Shown: positions 36,950 through 46,798, counted from the first letter of the stretch. The stretch is 64,000 nt of DNA from Paucihalobacter ruber (GCF_006494535.1 NZ_VHIQ01000003.1:248001-312000), one strand, 5' to 3'. Program-made: numbers and translations. Notes: a model not told the origin generated them from the sequence alone.

Positions 36950-37726
36950 TCAAATTAACTTGTTATTAAACGCCCTTAGCTTTATTGCTGTCAGTACTTT
37001 TTTGGTGTACAGCGGAAAATCGGCATCCAGCAACCATCCAAAATAACCGGGTTCTTTCTCTAATACTTCGTTAACAGTTTTTCCTTTGTGTTTGCCGAAA
37101 GAGAAACACTCTTCACCATCTTTGTTGTAAATGATAAAACCGGCAAAATCGGCAAACTGTTTTCTGGAACTGAATTCTGCTAAAAATTTGGTGTCGTTTT
37201 GAAGCTCTTCGTATTTCTCGATTTGTGCTAATAAAACCTCGTAAGTAGCTCGAGTATCGGCTTCGGCACTATGGGCATCGTCTAAATTTTTATCGCAATA
37301 AAATTTATAGGCCGCGCTTAAGGTGCGTTGTTCCATTTTATGAAAGATGGTTTGTACATCAACCGAAACACGATTTTTCATATCAAAATCAATACCTGCA
37401 CGCAGCAGTTCTTCGGCTAATAGTGGAATATCAAAACGGTTGGAGTTAAATCCGCCCAAATCGGCATCTTTAATAATGTTGTACACCTCTTTTGCCAATT
37501 CTTTAAAAGTTGGTTTATCGGCCACATCAGCATCTGAAATTCCGTGAACCAATGTGACTTCAGCCGGAATGGGAATGGTTGGATTCACTCTCCAGGTATG
37601 ACTTTCTTCCTTTCCGTTGGGATGTACTTTTAAAATCGAAATTTCAACAATCCTGTCTGTAGTGATGTTAACACCGGTGGTTTCGAGATCGAAAAAGCAA
37701 ATTGGTTTTGTGAGGTTTAAGGTCAT
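36950..37726 (-). CDS. 3'-5' exonuclease (DnaQ/epsilon-like)
   Basis: The 258-residue protein has the DEDDh exonuclease order: FFDLETTGVN (Exo I), GFNSNRFDIPLL (Exo II) and HSAEADTRATYEVL (Exo III). A C-terminal part (FGKHKGKTVNEVLEKEPGYFGWLL) is a domain often fused in such exonucleases. It is a stand-alone epsilon-like enzyme; the replicative proofreading role is possible but not certain. I chose ATG 37726 because a -7 box at 37744-37751 lies within the longer frame from 37777. Confidence 0.92.
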   Translation of the reverse strand: MTLNLTKPICFFDLETTGVNITTDRIVEISILKVHPNGKEESHTWRVNPTIPIPAEVTLVHGISDADVADKPTFKELAKEVYNIIKDADLGGFNSNRFDIPLLAEELLRAGIDFDMKNRVSVDVQTIFHKMEQRTLSAAYKFYCDKNLDDAHSAEADTRATYEVLLAQIEKYEELQNDTKFLAEFSSRKQFADFAGFIIYNKDGEECFSFGKHKGKTVNEVLEKEPGYFGWLLDADFPLYTKKVLTAIKLRAFNNKLI

Positions 37727-37743
37727 TTTATTGATTTCTAATA

Positions 37744-37751
37744 CAAAGATA
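37744..37751 (-). promoter_or_regulatory. -7 promoter box for the exonuclease gene
   Basis: The minus strand reads TATCTTTG, an exact TAnnTTTG match 18 bases before ATG 37726. It supports that start over the upstream in-frame one. Confidence 0.6.
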
Positions 37752-37795
37752 AAAAAGCCCCACACATGGCAGGGCATTCATCTTGTTGATTCTAT

Positions 37796-39184
37796 TTATA
37801 TTTCTCTGTTAACGTCAAAATTCTCGAGATATTCGGCCACACGCTTCACAAATTGGCCGCCCAAAGCACCATTCACTACTCTGTGATCGTAGGAGTGCGA
37901 CAAGAACATTCTATAGCGAATGCCTATAAAATCGCCTTGAGGTGATTCAATCACCGCCGGCACTTTTCGAATAGCGCCCAAAGCCAAAATGGCTACTTGT
38001 GGCTGATTGATAATTGGTGTGCCAAAAACACTACCAAAAGTTCCAACATTGGTAACGGTGTATGTTCCGCCCTGAGTATCGTCTGGTTTTAATTTAGAAG
38101 TTCTGGCTCTTTCGGCTAGGTCGTTAACCGCTTTGGTCATTCCTAATAAATTAAGCTGATCGGCATTTTTGATGACAGGAACAATTAAGTTGCCATCCGG
38201 CAAAGCGGCTGCCATTCCTAAATTGATATGTTTACGCTTGATAAGTTTATCGCCACTCACCGAAATGTTAATCATAGGGAAGTCTTTAATAGCCTTTGCC
38301 ACAGCTTCCATGAATATGGGTGTGAAGGTTAATTTTTCGCCCTCACGTTTTTCGAAATTGTTTTTAACCTTATTTCTCCAGTTCCAGATATTGGTGACAT
38401 CAACTTCGATAAACGATTGCACATGGGCGGATGTGTGCTTACTTTCAACCATGTGGTGGGCAATGAGTTTACCCATTCTGGTCATTTCAATAATTTCGTC
38501 TTCACCACTAACAGGTACCATTACTTCTTTTGGAGATGCAGCAGGCTTTGGCGTTGCTGTAGCCGCCGGTTGTGGCGAAGCTGCTTGCTCTGGTTGTACC
38601 TCTTTCACCGGCTGAGATACCGGCTCTGTTTTAACAGCCGCAGGTTGTGCTGATCTGTTTTCGATATAGGCCATAACATCGTTTTTAGTTACTCGACCAT
38701 CCATACCTGTACCGGGGAGCGCATCCAATTCGGCTTGTGTAATGCCTTCTTGCTTGGCTATATTTCTAACTAAAGGTGAATAAAATCTATCTTCGGAAGA
38801 AGCTACCGGTGCTGGTGCGGCCACTGCTTCTTTAGCAGCCACAACAGTTTTAGCTACTTCTTGTACCGCAGGAGGCGTTACCTCAGGAGTTGGGACTGAT
38901 GTCGGTTCGGGTTGCGCTGCTGCCGCAGTCTTGTCAACCTGAGCATTGGTTTCAATAATGGCAATGGTTTGACCTACCTGTACCACATCGTCTGCGTTGA
39001 ATAATTTTTCAACAAGCACACCTTCAACTTCGCTTGGCACCTCGCTATCTACCTTATCGGTGGCTATTTCCAAGACTGCCTCATCGGCTTCTATGGTATC
39101 ACCAACCTCTTTTAACCATGAGGTAATGGTTGCCTCAGCAACACTTTCGCCCATTTTAGGTAACTTTAGTTCAAATTTTGCCAT
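37796..39184 (-). CDS. 2-oxoacid dehydrogenase E2 component (dihydrolipoamide acyltransferase)
   Basis: The 462-residue protein has an N-terminal lipoyl domain (EIATDKVDSEVPS, lipoyl Lys44), an Ala/Pro/Glu-rich linker, a peripheral subunit-binding domain (VRNIAKQEGI, GRVTKNDVMAYIE) and the C-terminal acyltransferase. The family catalytic motif HRxxDG reads HRVVNG (His434, Asn438), so Asn stands in place of the usual Asp. One lipoyl domain and stand-alone location fit a branched-chain or general oxoacid E2. E1 and E3 genes are absent nearby. Confidence 0.93.
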   Translation of the reverse strand: MAKFELKLPKMGESVAEATITSWLKEVGDTIEADEAVLEIATDKVDSEVPSEVEGVLVEKLFNADDVVQVGQTIAIIETNAQVDKTAAAAQPEPTSVPTPEVTPPAVQEVAKTVVAAKEAVAAPAPVASSEDRFYSPLVRNIAKQEGITQAELDALPGTGMDGRVTKNDVMAYIENRSAQPAAVKTEPVSQPVKEVQPEQAASPQPAATATPKPAASPKEVMVPVSGEDEIIEMTRMGKLIAHHMVESKHTSAHVQSFIEVDVTNIWNWRNKVKNNFEKREGEKLTFTPIFMEAVAKAIKDFPMINISVSGDKLIKRKHINLGMAAALPDGNLIVPVIKNADQLNLLGMTKAVNDLAERARTSKLKPDDTQGGTYTVTNVGTFGSVFGTPIINQPQVAILALGAIRKVPAVIESPQGDFIGIRYRMFLSHSYDHRVVNGALGGQFVKRVAEYLENFDVNREI

Positions 39185-39221
39185 ATTAATAACAAATAAT
39201 GCGTTTATATATTTTCGGTTG

Positions 39222-39229
39222 CAAAATTA
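39222..39229 (-). promoter_or_regulatory. -7 promoter box for the E2 gene
   Basis: The minus strand reads TAATTTTG followed by C, a full TAnnTTTG match 37 bases upstream of the E2 ATG, in the 81-base gap to the glycosyltransferase stop. Confidence 0.5.
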
Positions 39230-39265
39230 ATGATAATTAAGCAATATTTCTGAGATTTATTCAAA

Positions 39266-40369
39266 TTATAAATCTGTTAATTTAGTCACAATACCTCTGG
39301 AACTCGCGCTATGACTACCAACGATAAAGTTAGCATTTTTAGGAAGTATTTTAAAACATCTGTGTTCTTTTATGTAATTTGTTCCCATTAAATTTATAAT
39401 TGATTTGTATGTCAAAGTATTAGCATCAAGTATAAGTGTTTTATTACTTTTGATATGCGACGTATTTGTGATAATCTCAAACTTTGATAATATAGAGGTT
39501 GTATTTTTGGGATTTGCAACAGAAAATAATTGAATTGATTGCGGACAATTAATAGTTTTAGCAATGGGCACTTTTATTATGGCTCCTAAATTAATAATCG
39601 CATTCGCCATAAGGTTTATCAAAGGGTTTTGTTTGAAATGTTTTTTGTAAAACAATTTCATTGCTCCAAAAAACCTTTCTCTGTAAAGTTTATTTTTCAA
39701 GGTGCTTTCACCTTTAAAATGCAATACACAGAGCTTCCCTACATACCAGCTTTTATAACCCAATTTCTTTGACCTGTAAGACAAATCCACATCTTCGCCA
39801 TACATAAAAAAATCTTCGTCAAAGCCTTTAAGTTCTTTATAATGCTTACGTTTCATCAACATAAAAGCGCCAACCAAAATATCAACTTCACCACAGTCGT
39901 CGGGTTTTAAGTTGTTGGCATAATAATTTTTAGACCAGCCTATTAGTTTTTTTAATGCCACCCAAGGTGTTGGAATATGGCGTTTACTTTCAGGTAAAAA
40001 ATTACCGCTACCATCAATAAGCTTGCAGCCCACAATACCTAAGTTTTCTTGATTTTTAGAAAAGTTTAAAAGTTGCTCAAATATATCTTCCGGGACCATG
40101 GTGTCTGGATTCAAAATACACACATATTCGCCTTTAGCGTTTTCAACGCCAATATTGTTTCCTTTTGAAAAACCAAAGTTCTCTTTATTTTCGATAAGTT
40201 TTACCTCAGGATATTTATCACGAACCATTTGGCAGCTGTCATCGGATGAATAATTATCCACCACAATAATTTCGGCCTCAATATTGGCAGTTGCAGCTTC
40301 AACACTTTGAAGGCAAAGGTCTAAAAATGCCGAAACATTATAATTGAGTATCACTACCGACAGCTTCAT
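39266..40369 (-). CDS. glycosyltransferase family 2 protein
   Basis: The 367-residue protein has the GT2 order: KLSVVILNYNVSAFL, VVDNYSSDDS, ENFGFSKGNNIGV, LNPDTMVPEDIF and GFDEDFFMYGEDVDLSYR (acceptor side). This resembles rhamnosyl-type transferases. A membrane-associated stretch lies near 255-275, and the last 90 residues (KTLILDANTLTYKSIINLM onwards) are a distinct small domain of unknown role. It lies 4 bases after recR, a pairing I have seen in flavobacteria, and may act on surface polysaccharide. Confidence 0.9.
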   Translation of the reverse strand: MKLSVVILNYNVSAFLDLCLQSVEAATANIEAEIIVVDNYSSDDSCQMVRDKYPEVKLIENKENFGFSKGNNIGVENAKGEYVCILNPDTMVPEDIFEQLLNFSKNQENLGIVGCKLIDGSGNFLPESKRHIPTPWVALKKLIGWSKNYYANNLKPDDCGEVDILVGAFMLMKRKHYKELKGFDEDFFMYGEDVDLSYRSKKLGYKSWYVGKLCVLHFKGESTLKNKLYRERFFGAMKLFYKKHFKQNPLINLMANAIINLGAIIKVPIAKTINCPQSIQLFSVANPKNTTSILSKFEIITNTSHIKSNKTLILDANTLTYKSIINLMGTNYIKEHRCFKILPKNANFIVGSHSASSRGIVTKLTDL

Positions 40370-40373
40370 CGGT

Positions 40374-40991
40374 TTATAGTTTCAAAGATGATTCAAACGG
40401 AATTCTGTTCTGGATGCTTCGGCTTAGGGTTACCTCATCGGCATATTCCAGTTCGTTTCCAACGGCGATACCTCTTGCTATTGTTGAAGTTTTAACAGGT
40501 AAATCACCCAGTTGTTTATAGATATAAAAATTGGTGGTATCGCCTTCCATAGTAGCACTTAAGGCAAATATCAGTTCTTCAACATTGCCTTGTTTTACTC
40601 TATTAATCAAACTTTCTATATGAAGGTTATTGGGACCAACACCATCCATAGGAGAAATTTTTCCTCCTAAAACATGATATAACCCGTTAAATGAGGAAGT
40701 GTTTTCGATAGCAAGCACATCTCTAATATCTTCAACAACACAAATCACAGTTTGGTCGCGTTTATTGCTGTTACAGATATGACAAATCTCGGCATCACTA
40801 ATGTTGTGACATTTTTTACAAAATTTGATCTCGGATCTAACTTTATTTAATGCTGTTGTAAGTTGCTGGGTTTGGGTTTCAGATTGTCTGAGTAAATGCA
40901 ATACAAATCTCAATGCCGTGCGCTTGCCAACGCCGGGCAGTTGAGACATTTCGTCTACAGCGGTTTGTAAAAGTTTTGATGAAAATTCCAT
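40374..40991 (-). CDS. recR: recombination protein RecR
   Basis: The 205-residue protein has the RecR order: helix-hairpin-helix [17 protein letters not shown], a zinc finger [18 protein letters not shown], and a Toprim domain ([30 protein letters not shown]). RecR joins RecO and RecF, the latter encoded at 20332, to load RecA at gaps. A candidate -7 box sits so close to the ATG (5 bases) that the mRNA might be leaderless. Confidence 0.96.
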   Translation of the reverse strand: MEFSSKLLQTAVDEMSQLPGVGKRTALRFVLHLLRQSETQTQQLTTALNKVRSEIKFCKKCHNISDAEICHICNSNKRDQTVICVVEDIRDVLAIENTSSFNGLYHVLGGKISPMDGVGPNNLHIESLINRVKQGNVEELIFALSATMEGDTTNFYIYKQLGDLPVKTSTIARGIAVGNELEYADEVTLSRSIQNRIPFESSLKL

Positions 40992-40995
40992 AGTG

Positions 40996-41003
40996 CGAAA
41001 GTA
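40996..41003 (-). promoter_or_regulatory. possible -7 promoter box for recR
   Basis: The minus strand reads TACTTTCG followed by CAC and then the recR ATG. It deviates from TAnnTTTG at one base. The transcript would start at or within a base or two of the ATG. Confidence 0.4.
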
Positions 41004-41024
41004 CTATATTTTTGTGCAACGTAC

Positions 41025-41061
41025 ATAAAAAAACTGCCTCTCACAAATAATGAAAGGCAGT
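41025..41061 (-). terminator. terminator after the type IX-secreted protein gene
   Basis: Arms ACTGCCT (41033-41039) and AGGCAGT (41055-41061) form a 7-bp stem; read leftward it runs into seven T. It begins 20 bases past the stop of the 835-residue protein gene. Confidence 0.8.
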
Positions 41062-41080
41062 GAATTTAACAGTGAATATT

Positions 41081-43588
41081 TTATTGTTTGATTAATTTTT
41101 TAGTGACTTCGCCTTGAGAATTGCTAACGCGAACAAAATACATACCGGCTGATAAAACGGCGGTATCAATCCTGTAAGGCTGAAGTGCCGTTACATTTTT
41201 AGCAAAAAACACAACTTTCCCTTGGGTGTTAAATATTTTAATATCAATGTTCTCAGATTGATTCCAGGCAATAAAAACTTCATTGCTTGCAACATTTGGA
41301 TACATTTGAAGGCTTTCAAAAACAACCTTATCTACATTCAAGCTAGCACTGCGGGTATCAGAAACCCACAATCCACGTCCATAGGTACCTGCGTAAATTT
41401 TATTTTCTGTAAAATTAATTTCAAGTTCGTTCACAATTACATTTGGCAAATTATTTCTATAAGGCAACCAACTGTTTCCGGTAGTGCTGTCATTATAATA
41501 AATTCCTTGATTCATTGCCACATATAAACCTTGCTCCGCATTATTATCCCAAGCTACATCAAGTGGCGCTAGGTTTGGCAAATCCAATCGCATTGGTGTC
41601 CAGCTAATCCCCGAATTGGTACTCACATACACTTTTTGGTTGTCATTTACTACAATGGCTATTTTTTCAGGATTTGTAGGATGCACGGCAATACCATTTA
41701 TAAGTCCGCTAAATGTGGCAGGCGATTGAAACCAATTGGCACCACCATTAATAGACGCATGAAAAGTACTATTAACAGCCATATATATGTGATTGCTATT
41801 CGAGGGTGCAATTTTAAGATGGTCTATAGGTGTGCCATAATTTGGCGAAATAGATTCCCATGTTGTACCATCGTTTGCTGAACGAAAGAGCTCATCATAT
41901 GCCACATAGATAACTCCAGAAACTTGTGGATCTTGTTCAAATGGGGTCACCCAATTCCAGTCAGCATTACCTCCTTTACCAACGGGTCTGGGAACATTTA
42001 CTACATTGTTACCGGTATTAGTGCCTTTGTATAGCACCCCAAATTGCGATGTACCGTAAAGCACTGTTGGATCGTCTTTATCAATAAATCCTTCCATACC
42101 ATCAGCGCCAAGCCAATCGGACCAGTTACCGGAAGTATCAAAAACCGATGAACCATTATCTTGAGATCCACCGGTAATTACAACCGGAGACGTTTGGCTC
42201 ACACCTATTTTATAAAATTGTCTAATACCCATACCGGTGGTTAAATCGGTATAATAATCTGATGTTACCATTTGTGGATTATCTGCCACAAAAATTCCAC
42301 CATCGGTGCCAACGTATAATTTTCCGTTTACGTAATCCATAATGTCAACATCGGCATGACAATAGCCTATCCCTGCGGCATTGGCATTTTGAGGAACCCA
42401 TTGCGAAGTAATCCCAAAGTTAACACCACCATCAACAGAACGCCAGGTATTTATTCCGGCAATATGAACCTCATTAACATTATTGGGATTCACTACAATA
42501 TCCATATCTCGCGGCGCCTGACCTAAATCATCGTCGGCTGCCGAACTATAACCAAAATAATTTTTGTTGTCGTGATTGAGTTGAGTAAATAGCAGACCTT
42601 GAGTGGTGGATTTATACAAGGCGCTAAATAAGCCGTTTTGAGCTTCAACAACGTAAACCACGTCAGGATTGTTAGCCGAAACACCTATCATTTTTGGTCC
42701 CACTGATGTTATTATTGGCGATTGCAAAAATGTATTACCACCATCATCTGATCGATAAAAATTACTACCAGACGCATAAATCACACTAGTATCATCCGGT
42801 TTAAATTCTACATCAAAACCGGTAGTTGCATTTGCCGTAATTCTAGTCCAGTTAACACCGCCATTAGTGGATTTGTAGATACCACCATTTTGCACCGAAC
42901 AATACATTTTACTGGTGTTGTTTGGGTCTATCAAAATTTTATTAACGGTGCCATTCCCGGTATCGGCCAGAAAATTCCAAGTAGCACCGGCATCTGTGGA
43001 TTTGTATATAATTCCGCTAGTTGTTCCCCAATAATATACATTTGAGTTTCCAGGTTCCATTGTGAGTGCATAAACAAAAAGCGTTGAAAAACTATCGGTT
43101 AAGACCGTCCAACTCACACCGCCGTCAAGCGTTTTCCAAACACCGCCGGTTTCGGCTCCGGCAATAATGTGATTGGTATTTGAGGGATCAATTGCCATTG
43201 CAGTAATTCTTCCAACACCCGGATTCCATCCACTGGTTTGATTCCAATAGGTTGGACCTAAATCTTTCCATGTGCCGGTGGTACTTCGTGCAGCAAAACC
43301 ATAGGTATTATTGATGTAGCTATTATAAGATTCCATTTCATTCACATAAAATTCAGGATCTTTCAAATAGCCTGATTCATCCATCATACGTTCAGCCAAA
43401 TATTCCCATCGTTTGTAGGCTTTGAAACCTGTACCGCGACCGTAACCTTTTTCGGCAAAGTAATTATTAGCAGCTTCTTTAATTTCTTGAACAGTGTAGG
43501 TGCCATCGGCAATCATTTCCTGATAGCTTTGCGACCACGATAAAATAAAAGACGTGAATGCAAAAATTAGTAAATAAATCTTTTTCAT
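41081..43588 (-). CDS. type IX secretion sorting-domain protein with sortilin/BNR-like repeats
   Basis: The 835-residue protein has a signal peptide (MKKIYLLIFAFTSFILSWS) and a large region of BNR/sortilin-type repeats with recurring phrases such as DGGVSWT, DAGATWNF, NGGVNWTRI and DGGNTF, which build beta-propellers. The C-terminus (YPNVASNEVFI, then AGMYFVRVSNSQGEVTKKLIKQ split in the sorting domain) is a type A sorting domain for type IX export to the surface. No catalytic motif is visible, so binding or adhesion is a guess. It is a single-gene unit with its own terminator. Confidence 0.9.
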   Translation of the reverse strand: MKKIYLLIFAFTSFILSWSQSYQEMIADGTYTVQEIKEAANNYFAEKGYGRGTGFKAYKRWEYLAERMMDESGYLKDPEFYVNEMESYNSYINNTYGFAARSTTGTWKDLGPTYWNQTSGWNPGVGRITAMAIDPSNTNHIIAGAETGGVWKTLDGGVSWTVLTDSFSTLFVYALTMEPGNSNVYYWGTTSGIIYKSTDAGATWNFLADTGNGTVNKILIDPNNTSKMYCSVQNGGIYKSTNGGVNWTRITANATTGFDVEFKPDDTSVIYASGSNFYRSDDGGNTFLQSPIITSVGPKMIGVSANNPDVVYVVEAQNGLFSALYKSTTQGLLFTQLNHDNKNYFGYSSAADDDLGQAPRDMDIVVNPNNVNEVHIAGINTWRSVDGGVNFGITSQWVPQNANAAGIGYCHADVDIMDYVNGKLYVGTDGGIFVADNPQMVTSDYYTDLTTGMGIRQFYKIGVSQTSPVVITGGSQDNGSSVFDTSGNWSDWLGADGMEGFIDKDDPTVLYGTSQFGVLYKGTNTGNNVVNVPRPVGKGGNADWNWVTPFEQDPQVSGVIYVAYDELFRSANDGTTWESISPNYGTPIDHLKIAPSNSNHIYMAVNSTFHASINGGANWFQSPATFSGLINGIAVHPTNPEKIAIVVNDNQKVYVSTNSGISWTPMRLDLPNLAPLDVAWDNNAEQGLYVAMNQGIYYNDSTTGNSWLPYRNNLPNVIVNELEINFTENKIYAGTYGRGLWVSDTRSASLNVDKVVFESLQMYPNVASNEVFIAWNQSENIDIKIFNTQGKVVFFAKNVTALQPYRIDTAVLSAGMYFVRVSNSQGEVTKKLIKQ

Positions 43589-43723
43589 ATTTTTTGTTTA
43601 ACAAAAGTTTTATCACAAAAAATGCCCATCGGGTAAGCATTTATGAGATTTTGACTATTATTGCGTTGATTTTTTTTCAAAAATAATAGAAATTTCTTGT
43701 ATTTAGCTCATAACATATAAATT

Positions 43724-45166
43724 ATGTCGCCCATTTTTATCATCGCCCTAATTTTATCCTATTTTGCACTGCTCATCGTTATTTCTTTTCTTACCGGAAA
43801 GACCGAAGGGAATGATGCTTTTTTCAAGGCTAACCGACAATCTCCATGGTATGTAGTTGCATTCGGCATGATTGGCGCCTCGCTATCGGGTGTTACGTTT
43901 ATTTCTGTTCCCGGATGGGTTGAAGCTTCTCAATTTAGCTACATGCAAGTAGTTTTAGGGTATATTTTAGGGTATTTGGTTATTGGTACAGTTTTACTAC
44001 CCTTGTACTACAAGCTCAATCTAACTTCTATTTATACTTACCTCGAAGGTAGATTTGGCAATTATTCCTACAAGACAGGAGCCTCATTTTTTTTAATTTC
44101 ACGGGTGGTTGGCGCCAGTTTCAGACTGTATTTGGTAGCTAGTGTTTTACAAGTAATTTTGTTTGATGAACTGGGTATCGCTTTTTGGCAAACCGTAACC
44201 ATAACAGTTGCCCTTATATGGCTGTACACTTTTAAATCAGGCATTAAAACCATTGTTTGGACCGACACCTTCCAAACCTTATTTATGTTGATTTCAGTAG
44301 GTGTGGCTATTTATTATGTTAGTGAAGATTTAGGTATAAAAGGCAATGAGCTACTGGGCTTTGTTTTAGAGAATGATCTTTCAAAAACCTTTTTCTTTGA
44401 AGATGTTAAATCGGCTGAATATTTTTGGAAGCAATTTATCTCGGGTGCATTTATTGCTATTGTGATGACAGGTTTAGATCAAGACATGATGCAAAAAAAC
44501 CTCACCTGTCGTAGTTTAAAAGACGCCCAAAAAAACATGTTTTGGTTTACTATTGTGCTTACCGTGGTGAATTTTATTTTTCTAAGTCTTGGTTTGTTAC
44601 TTACCGTATATGCACAACAAAACGGGATTGATGCTCATAAGGATGATTTATTCCCTTTATTAGCAAAAAACAATCTGGGTGTGGGCGTTTTTGTGTTCTT
44701 TTTAATTGGTTTAATTGCCGCAGCTTACAGCAGTGCCGATAGTGCATTAACTTCTCTTACAACTTCCTTTAGTATTGACATTTTAGACATAGAGAAAAAA
44801 TATGATGTCCCTAAACAAGTCCGCATAAGAAAGAGAATTCATATATTAATTTCACTTTTGCTAATTGCGGTGATCATCATTTTTAAATATGTCATTAAAA
44901 ACGAAAGTGTGATAGCCAAATTATTTGTTTTTGCCGGATACACTTACGGACCTTTACTTGGATTGTATGCTTTTGGTTTGTTCACCAAGTGGCAAGTGAG
45001 AGATAAATTGGTACCACTAATTGCCATACTCTCTCCAATTTTATCTTATATTATTAGTGTAAACAGCACCAAATGGCTGGGCTTTGAATTTGGGTTTTTT
45101 ATTTTAATTCTGAATGGTTTTTTAACCTTTTTGGGTTTAATACTGATTAGTTCCAAGCAACACTAA
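43724..45166 (+). CDS. sodium:solute symporter (SSS family)
   Basis: The 480-residue protein has about 13 membrane helices in the SSS/SGLT pattern: FLTGKTEGNDAFFKANRQSPW, GASLSGVTFISVPGWV, GRFGNYSYKTGASFFLISR and the sodium-site-like region AAAYSSADSALTSLTTSF. The family couples sodium to uptake of sugars, amino acids or sialic acid; the substrate is not evident. Its 3' end overlaps the convergent CoA-binding gene by 30 bases. Confidence 0.93.
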   Translation: MSPIFIIALILSYFALLIVISFLTGKTEGNDAFFKANRQSPWYVVAFGMIGASLSGVTFISVPGWVEASQFSYMQVVLGYILGYLVIGTVLLPLYYKLNLTSIYTYLEGRFGNYSYKTGASFFLISRVVGASFRLYLVASVLQVILFDELGIAFWQTVTITVALIWLYTFKSGIKTIVWTDTFQTLFMLISVGVAIYYVSEDLGIKGNELLGFVLENDLSKTFFFEDVKSAEYFWKQFISGAFIAIVMTGLDQDMMQKNLTCRSLKDAQKNMFWFTIVLTVVNFIFLSLGLLLTVYAQQNGIDAHKDDLFPLLAKNNLGVGVFVFFLIGLIAAAYSSADSALTSLTTSFSIDILDIEKKYDVPKQVRIRKRIHILISLLLIAVIIIFKYVIKNESVIAKLFVFAGYTYGPLLGLYAFGLFTKWQVRDKLVPLIAILSPILSYIISVNSTKWLGFEFGFFILILNGFLTFLGLILISSKQH

Positions 45167-45499
45167 AGTACAAGCCACTTCAACTTCAATACCCGAAGCT
45201 TTTAATAAATTATAAAATTCCGGATTTTCGGTACCTGGATTAAAAATAACGCGCCTTGGTTTTAAATTGATGATGTAGTTGTAATATTCTGGTTGATTAG
45301 AAGGACCTAAATATAACGTAACTGTGTCGATATCGGGATAATCTACAAGCTCATTATCGATGGCAACATTGCCAACTGTTCCTTTCTTCAACCCAAACGC
45401 CTTAACAGATATATCATTTTGAACCAAACGTTCAATAGCCATATAAGCATATCGCGCCGGATTGGTTGAAGCACCCATTACTAAAGTGTAAGTTGACAT
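45137..45499 (-). CDS. CoA-binding domain protein
   Basis: The 120-residue protein is a small Rossmann-type CoA-binding protein: VMGASTNPARYAYMAIERL, VKAFGLKKGTVGNV and RVIFNPGTENPEFYNLLKASGIE. Family members are of unknown function, some linked to acyl-CoA metabolism. Its last 30 bases are antisense to the end of the symporter gene. Codon choice looks like that of the neighbours. Confidence 0.88.
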   Translation of the reverse strand: MSTYTLVMGASTNPARYAYMAIERLVQNDISVKAFGLKKGTVGNVAIDNELVDYPDIDTVTLYLGPSNQPEYYNYIINLKPRRVIFNPGTENPEFYNLLKASGIEVEVACTLVLLGTNQY

Positions 45500-45647
45500 G
45501 AAAAGATTGGTTTTTGTTAATTACTAGTTAAATTTCAAATGCTATGTAATAAAAGAACAAATATTACGTCTTTATATTAAGTAAGTTTAAATAGTTAAAC
45601 TTTAAACAAAATGTTTAATAGTTTAGTGTTAGTTTAAGTTGGTTAAT

Positions 45648-45687
45648 AGCTGAAAAGCCGAAGTTTTGTAAACTTCGGCTTTTTTGT
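45648..45687 (-). terminator. terminator after fabH
   Basis: Perfect 12-bp arms (AAAGCCGAAGTT at 45654-45665, AACTTCGGCTTT at 45671-45682) enclose a 5-base loop. It lies 5 bases past the fabH stop. A T tract exists on both strands, so it can act in both directions. Confidence 0.85.
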
Positions 45688-46697
45688 TACCATTTTATAA
45701 TAACGCTTCCCCAGGTAAAACCACTGCCAAAGGCCGCCAGGACTACGGTATCTCCTTCTTTTATCTTGCCATTTTCCCACGCTTCTGTTAAAGCGATTGG
45801 TATGGATGCTGCTGTTGTATTACCGTATTTGGTGATGTTATTATACACCTGATCGTCCGATAATCCGAATTTCTTCTGTACAAACTGAGATATTCTAAGA
45901 TTAGCCTGATGTGGAATCAACATATCAATATCTTGTGGTCCAAAATTATTTTTTTGCAAACCTTCCATAATCACTTCACTAAATCTTACCACGGCATTTT
46001 TAAATACAAATTGGCCATTCATATACGGAAAATAGCTTTCGTCGTCAGGATTGTTGTCTTTTAAAATATCGGTCACCCAACGCAAGCCCATTCCGGGTGC
46101 TGTTACTACCAATTCTTCGGCGTGTTCTCCCTGAGAATGTAAATGGGTTGATAAAATACCCTTTTTAGGATTTTCTTCACGAGTTAAAACTGCCGCTCCG
46201 GCGCCATCGCCAAAAATAACCGAAACGCCTCTACCTCGAGTAGTTTTATCTAAACCACGAGAATGCAATTCACTCCCAATCACCAAAACATTTTTATACA
46301 TACCTGTTTTGATGAAATTGTCGGCTACGGATAAACCGTAAACAAAACCTGAGCATTGATTTCTAATATCAATAGCACCAACAGTTTTTATATCTAAGGC
46401 ATGTTGTACTTGCACGCCCGGCCCCGGAAAATAATAATCGGGGCTTAAGGTGGCAAATACTATAAAATCTATGTCGTCTTTCGTAATTCCGGCGCGTTCA
46501 ATGGCAATTTTTGCTGCTTTTACACCCATTGACGCCGTTGTATCGGTTGAATTTTCTGAAATCCAACGACGCTCTTTAATGCCCGTGCGCTCTTGTATCC
46601 ATTCGTCGCTGGTATCCATCATTTTGGATAATTCGTCATTAGTTACCACGTTATCAGGAACATAATAACCCAATCCACTTATTCTAGAATTGTACAT
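45687..46697 (-). CDS. fabH: 3-oxoacyl-ACP synthase III (KAS III)
   Basis: The 336-residue enzyme starts fatty acid synthesis by condensing an acyl-CoA with malonyl-ACP. The Cys-His-Asn triad is intact: RNQCSGF (Cys115), IPHQANLRI and KYGNTTAASIP. GSGFTWGSVIIKW closes the protein as in true FabH. Flavobacteria often have more than one fabH; this could be the main or a secondary copy. It is a single gene closed by a strong terminator. Confidence 0.95.
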   Translation of the reverse strand: MYNSRISGLGYYVPDNVVTNDELSKMMDTSDEWIQERTGIKERRWISENSTDTTASMGVKAAKIAIERAGITKDDIDFIVFATLSPDYYFPGPGVQVQHALDIKTVGAIDIRNQCSGFVYGLSVADNFIKTGMYKNVLVIGSELHSRGLDKTTRGRGVSVIFGDGAGAAVLTREENPKKGILSTHLHSQGEHAEELVVTAPGMGLRWVTDILKDNNPDDESYFPYMNGQFVFKNAVVRFSEVIMEGLQKNNFGPQDIDMLIPHQANLRISQFVQKKFGLSDDQVYNNITKYGNTTAASIPIALTEAWENGKIKEGDTVVLAAFGSGFTWGSVIIKW

Positions 46698-46798
46698 GTA
46701 ATTTTTGATTTAGTCTTGCAATTTAGCTATTTGCCTACATATAATATTGGCATATTTAAATCATTCGTTATGCATGCATAGTAACTCAATTCGTTATC

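Noticed and set aside
38169-38615. Long open frame opposite the E2 gene linker
   Set aside because: It mirrors the Ala/Pro-rich linker codons of the E2 gene; a real, conserved gene lies on the other strand.
46698-46798. Small RNA or tRNA before htpG
   Set aside because: There is a palindromic ATGCATGCAT and an AT-rich stretch, but no cloverleaf or terminator.
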